7,294 nucleotides of DNA. Source: Deltaproteobacteria bacterium (GTDB taxonomy: Bacteria; Desulfobacterota; JADFXK01). The notes beneath the pieces are model-generated. The model ran no database searches, was not told where the DNA came from, and was given only the letters and a program-made list of their open reading frames with translations. The stretch is from the NCBI GenBank assembly GCA_015233295.1, contig JADFYC010000184.1, positions 1-7,294 on the forward strand, written 5' to 3'. Both the position numbers and the translations under genes were made by a program. Below, in pieces: positions 5,617 through 7,294 of this stretch. Each line of letters opens with the position of its first letter. The first letter of the stretch is position 1.

Positions 5617-5670
5617 GCAGGGATGCCCGCCTTCAAACGCAGGGATATGCGTTATGAGGAGGACTGTCCT
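5617..5670 (+). promoter_or_regulatory. Flagellin leader with CsrA-like GGA motifs and hairpin
   Basis: Two copies of GCAGGGAT (5617-5624 and 5639-5646) match most of the CsrA/RsmA site consensus (A-C-A-R-G-G-A-U-G-U). The second sits in a perfect stem-loop: AACGCA (5636-5641), loop GGGATA, TGCGTT (5648-5653). The loop thus presents GGA, the arrangement CsrA prefers. The Shine-Dalgarno AGGAGGA (5657-5663), 7 bases before the ATG, supplies further GGA motifs. CsrA repression of flagellin translation is established for Bacillus hag. Neither csrA nor fliW is in this window, so the regulator is inferred. Confidence 0.5.
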
Positions 5671-7294
5671 ATGGCCACCATCGGCAGTGTTGTCATTGGT
5701 AATAACGTTCCCGCCTATTCCGCCCTCTACTATCTCAATCTGGCCTCTCAAGCCGTAAACCGCAGCCTGGAACACCTCTCCGCCGGCAAACGAATCATCA
5801 GTGCCGCCGACGATTCGGCCGGGTTTATGATGTCTCAGCGCCTCCAGGCCCAATCCACCGGACTGCAACAGGCCAACTACAATATCCAAGACACCACCTC
5901 GATGCTTCAAGTGGCCGATTCCTATCTGGCCAAGGGGACCGACAACATCTCCGGCGTGATCAGCGCCATTAGGACCAGGGTTCTCCAGGCCGCCAACGAC
6001 CCCACCTTAACCGACGCTCAACGCATCTCATTGCAGTCGGATATCAATCAGCTAATCGATGAGATCGACGGCCTGGCCGGATCGGCCACCTATAACTCCC
6101 GCTACCTCCTAAACGGTAACATGGTGGCCACCATTACCTCGTCAGACCCCCAGGTTCTGACTGGCCGGGCGACGGGCCGAGTGAGTTCAGCCGGATATGA
6201 CTTCACCAACGTCCAGACAGCCACCTCATTCAAAGGACTGGCTAATTCTCCTCAAATAGCCAATTTGAGACTCACCCCGTTGGGTACGGACAAGACTTCC
6301 ACCTTGGGCGATGCCACCTTTGCCGCCAATTATACGACCAACAGCGTGACCGGCGAATATGACATCGTCTTTTCCTCTCCCACCGATTTCACTGTCTACG
6401 ATTCCAACGGTACGGCCGTCCGATCAGGCGCCGTGGGCGGCAACCCCGTCTTTATTCAGAAGACCTACGCCGGTCAGGCGATGGACAACGGCGCTTCACT
6501 GGCTACCCAGGGCACCCTCATCCAAAATTTAGGGGACGGGAGTACTAAATATTTCACCAGCCTGGCAACAGGTGACAAGCTGGTCTGGACCGGCGTGAAC
6601 AAGAACGGGGCAGCAGTCAACGGATCGCAGACCATCACCCTGGGCAGTACCACCGTGGCCAACCTCATGTCGGCCGTGAACACCTCCCTGGCCGGCGGGG
6701 TGGCCGCGACGATCAACGCCCAAGGCTACCTGGTCATAGAATCCAAGACACCGGGACCCACCGGAGATTTCACCTTTAGCTCGGGATTCACGCTGCTGCC
6801 GCAGGGAGCCTCCACAGCCAAAATGAGTTCCAACGGTCAACTGGCCATGAATCTGACCATCCCTTCAACCAACTCAGCGGATGGCACTTCCGTCAAAATC
6901 ACCAACGGAGTAAACGTTCAAACCGGTTACAAAGCCATTTTAAGGATGCAGCCGGCCCCCGACATTAGAGAAGGCAACCGCGCCTCTACGCTGACCGTAT
7001 CCAAACAAACATTGTCCGACAAGGCCACCCTGAACGGAACCTTCACCACCGCCTACGACTGGGTCAATGGCGCCCTCAAGTATCGAGTCTTGAATAGCAC
7101 CGGCGTGGCCCAGGGGGATTGGGTGCCCAACGGTACGTTATTTACCTCCTACGCCAACTCAGACTTAGCCGGTAGCACCATGTATATTAATGCCTTGGGC
7201 AACCAGGCGGGCCACACCGCCGGACCGGCCAAAGGAGACCAGTGGACCTTTGGCTTTAGCGAATATAGCGGTCTGACCGACTCGGGAGTGATGA
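5671..7294 (+). CDS. fliC: Flagellin, N-terminal part (open at the right window edge)
   Basis: This is the 5' part of the filament subunit gene, open for 541 codons to the window edge. The ATG at 5671 follows a strong AGGAGGA with 7-base spacing. In-frame ATGs at 5647 and 5623 lack ribosome sites and would add a non-flagellin prefix. Residues 1-~145 are the conserved flagellin N-terminal helical domain: 'SLEHLSAGKRIISAADDSAG' (32-51), 'QRLQAQSTGLQQANYN', and 'SLQSDINQLIDEID' (120-133). The rest is a large surface-exposed insert, including a Flagellin_IN-like module near residues 330-358. Joined through the terminal repeat to 1-939, the protein would have 811 residues, against 498 for E. coli FliC, with the extra length all in the central variable region. 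The segment matching the enterobacterial TLR5-contact motif (Q-R-x-R-E-L) reads 'SAIRTRVLQ' (98-106), so key residues differ. FliS, upstream on the same strand, is its expected chaperone. Confidence 0.95.
   Translation, partial: MATIGSVVIGNNVPAYSALYYLNLASQAVNRSLEHLSAGKRIISAADDSAGFMMSQRLQAQSTGLQQANYNIQDTTSMLQVADSYLAKGTDNISGVISAIRTRVLQAANDPTLTDAQRISLQSDINQLIDEIDGLAGSATYNSRYLLNGNMVATITSSDPQVLTGRATGRVSSAGYDFTNVQTATSFKGLANSPQIANLRLTPLGTDKTSTLGDATFAANYTTNSVTGEYDIVFSSPTDFTVYDSNGTAVRSGAVGGNPVFIQKTYAGQAMDNGASLATQGTLIQNLGDGSTKYFTSLATGDKLVWTGVNKNGAAVNGSQTITLGSTTVANLMSAVNTSLAGGVAATINAQGYLVIESKTPGPTGDFTFSSGFTLLPQGASTAKMSSNGQLAMNLTIPSTNSADGTSVKITNGVNVQTGYKAILRMQPAPDIREGNRASTLTVSKQTLSDKATLNGTFTTAYDWVNGALKYRVLNSTGVAQGDWVPNGTLFTSYANSDLAGSTMYINALGNQAGHTAGPAKGDQWTFGFSEYSGLTDSGVM
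7168..7294. repeat. Terminal direct repeat, right copy (127 bp)
   Basis: Identical to bases 1-127 and in the same reading frame of the flagellin. Removing one copy gives a 7,167-bp circle in which the flagellin is continuous, with no stop codon from 5671 through the join to 939. Confidence 0.97.

Larger units (their letters stand above)
5295..5670 (+). other. Intergenic region between fliS and flagellin
   Basis: This 376-base stretch has no supported gene. It holds a palindromic repeat-like element (5374-5462), an interrupted palindrome GGATCA-N5-TGATCC (5531-5547) that could be an operator, and the structured flagellin leader (about 5597-5670). No good sigma28 or sigma54 promoter for the flagellin was found by eye. 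The nearest sigma28-like match (TTAAGCGA-N12-GCCGTTAT, 5343-5370) has wrong spacing and a poor -35. Read-through from the fliS promoter is possible. Confidence 0.6.

Noticed and set aside
5605..5910. Minus-strand frame over the flagellin leader and start
   Set aside because: Antisense to the conserved flagellin N-terminal domain, with no recognisable motifs.
1..7294. Small plasmid or phage genome
   Set aside because: The ends overlap, but no replication initiator, relaxase, partition, integrase, capsid or toxin-antitoxin gene is visible; the content is chromosomal flagellar and housekeeping sequence.

Overview
The window is flagellar DNA from a Gram-negative-looking bacterium. The most likely source is a Desulfobacterota/deltaproteobacterial lineage. 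That is inferred from the style of the PAS histidine kinase, the 47-residue TPR array and an 'atccacagatt'-type palindromic repeat, not from a marker gene. Five genes or gene pieces are supported: a large flagellin, a FliS flagellin chaperone, a cysteine-rich PAS histidine kinase, a TPR-only protein, and the 3' half of a glycine cleavage H protein gene.

The two window ends carry the same 127 bp (1-127 = 7168-7294). The flagellin frame runs off the right end and re-enters the left end in phase. Collapsing the overlap gives a 7,167-bp circle with one uninterrupted 811-residue flagellin. A terminal overlap of exactly 127 bp looks like an assembler k-mer, so the contig is either a closed circle, a collapsed tandem array, or a graph loop through flagellin paralogues. 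No replication, mobilisation or partition gene is visible, so an independent plasmid is hard to support.

Layout: 1-939, 3' part of the flagellin (+). 1065-2939, TPR protein (-), convergent with the flagellin. 2938-3186, 5'-truncated gcvH (+), which abuts the TPR start. 3187-3507, gene-free DNA with an inverted repeat and short tandem repeats. 3508-4689, PAS histidine kinase (-). 4690-4853, divergent control region with a sigma70-like promoter leftward and a perfect-consensus sigma28 (FliA) promoter rightward. 4854-5294, fliS (+). 5295-5670, gene-free DNA with a palindromic repeat and then the flagellin leader. 5671-7294, 5' part of the flagellin (+).

FliS and flagellin form an evident functional pair: the chaperone is made from a class-3 flagellar promoter and keeps flagellin unpolymerised until export. 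The flagellin leader carries GGA-in-hairpin motifs next to the Shine-Dalgarno sequence, which suggests CsrA-type translational control. The kinase and TPR protein have no demonstrable link to the flagellum beyond position. The least expected parts are the circular closure, the gcvH/TPR junction, and the leader structure.
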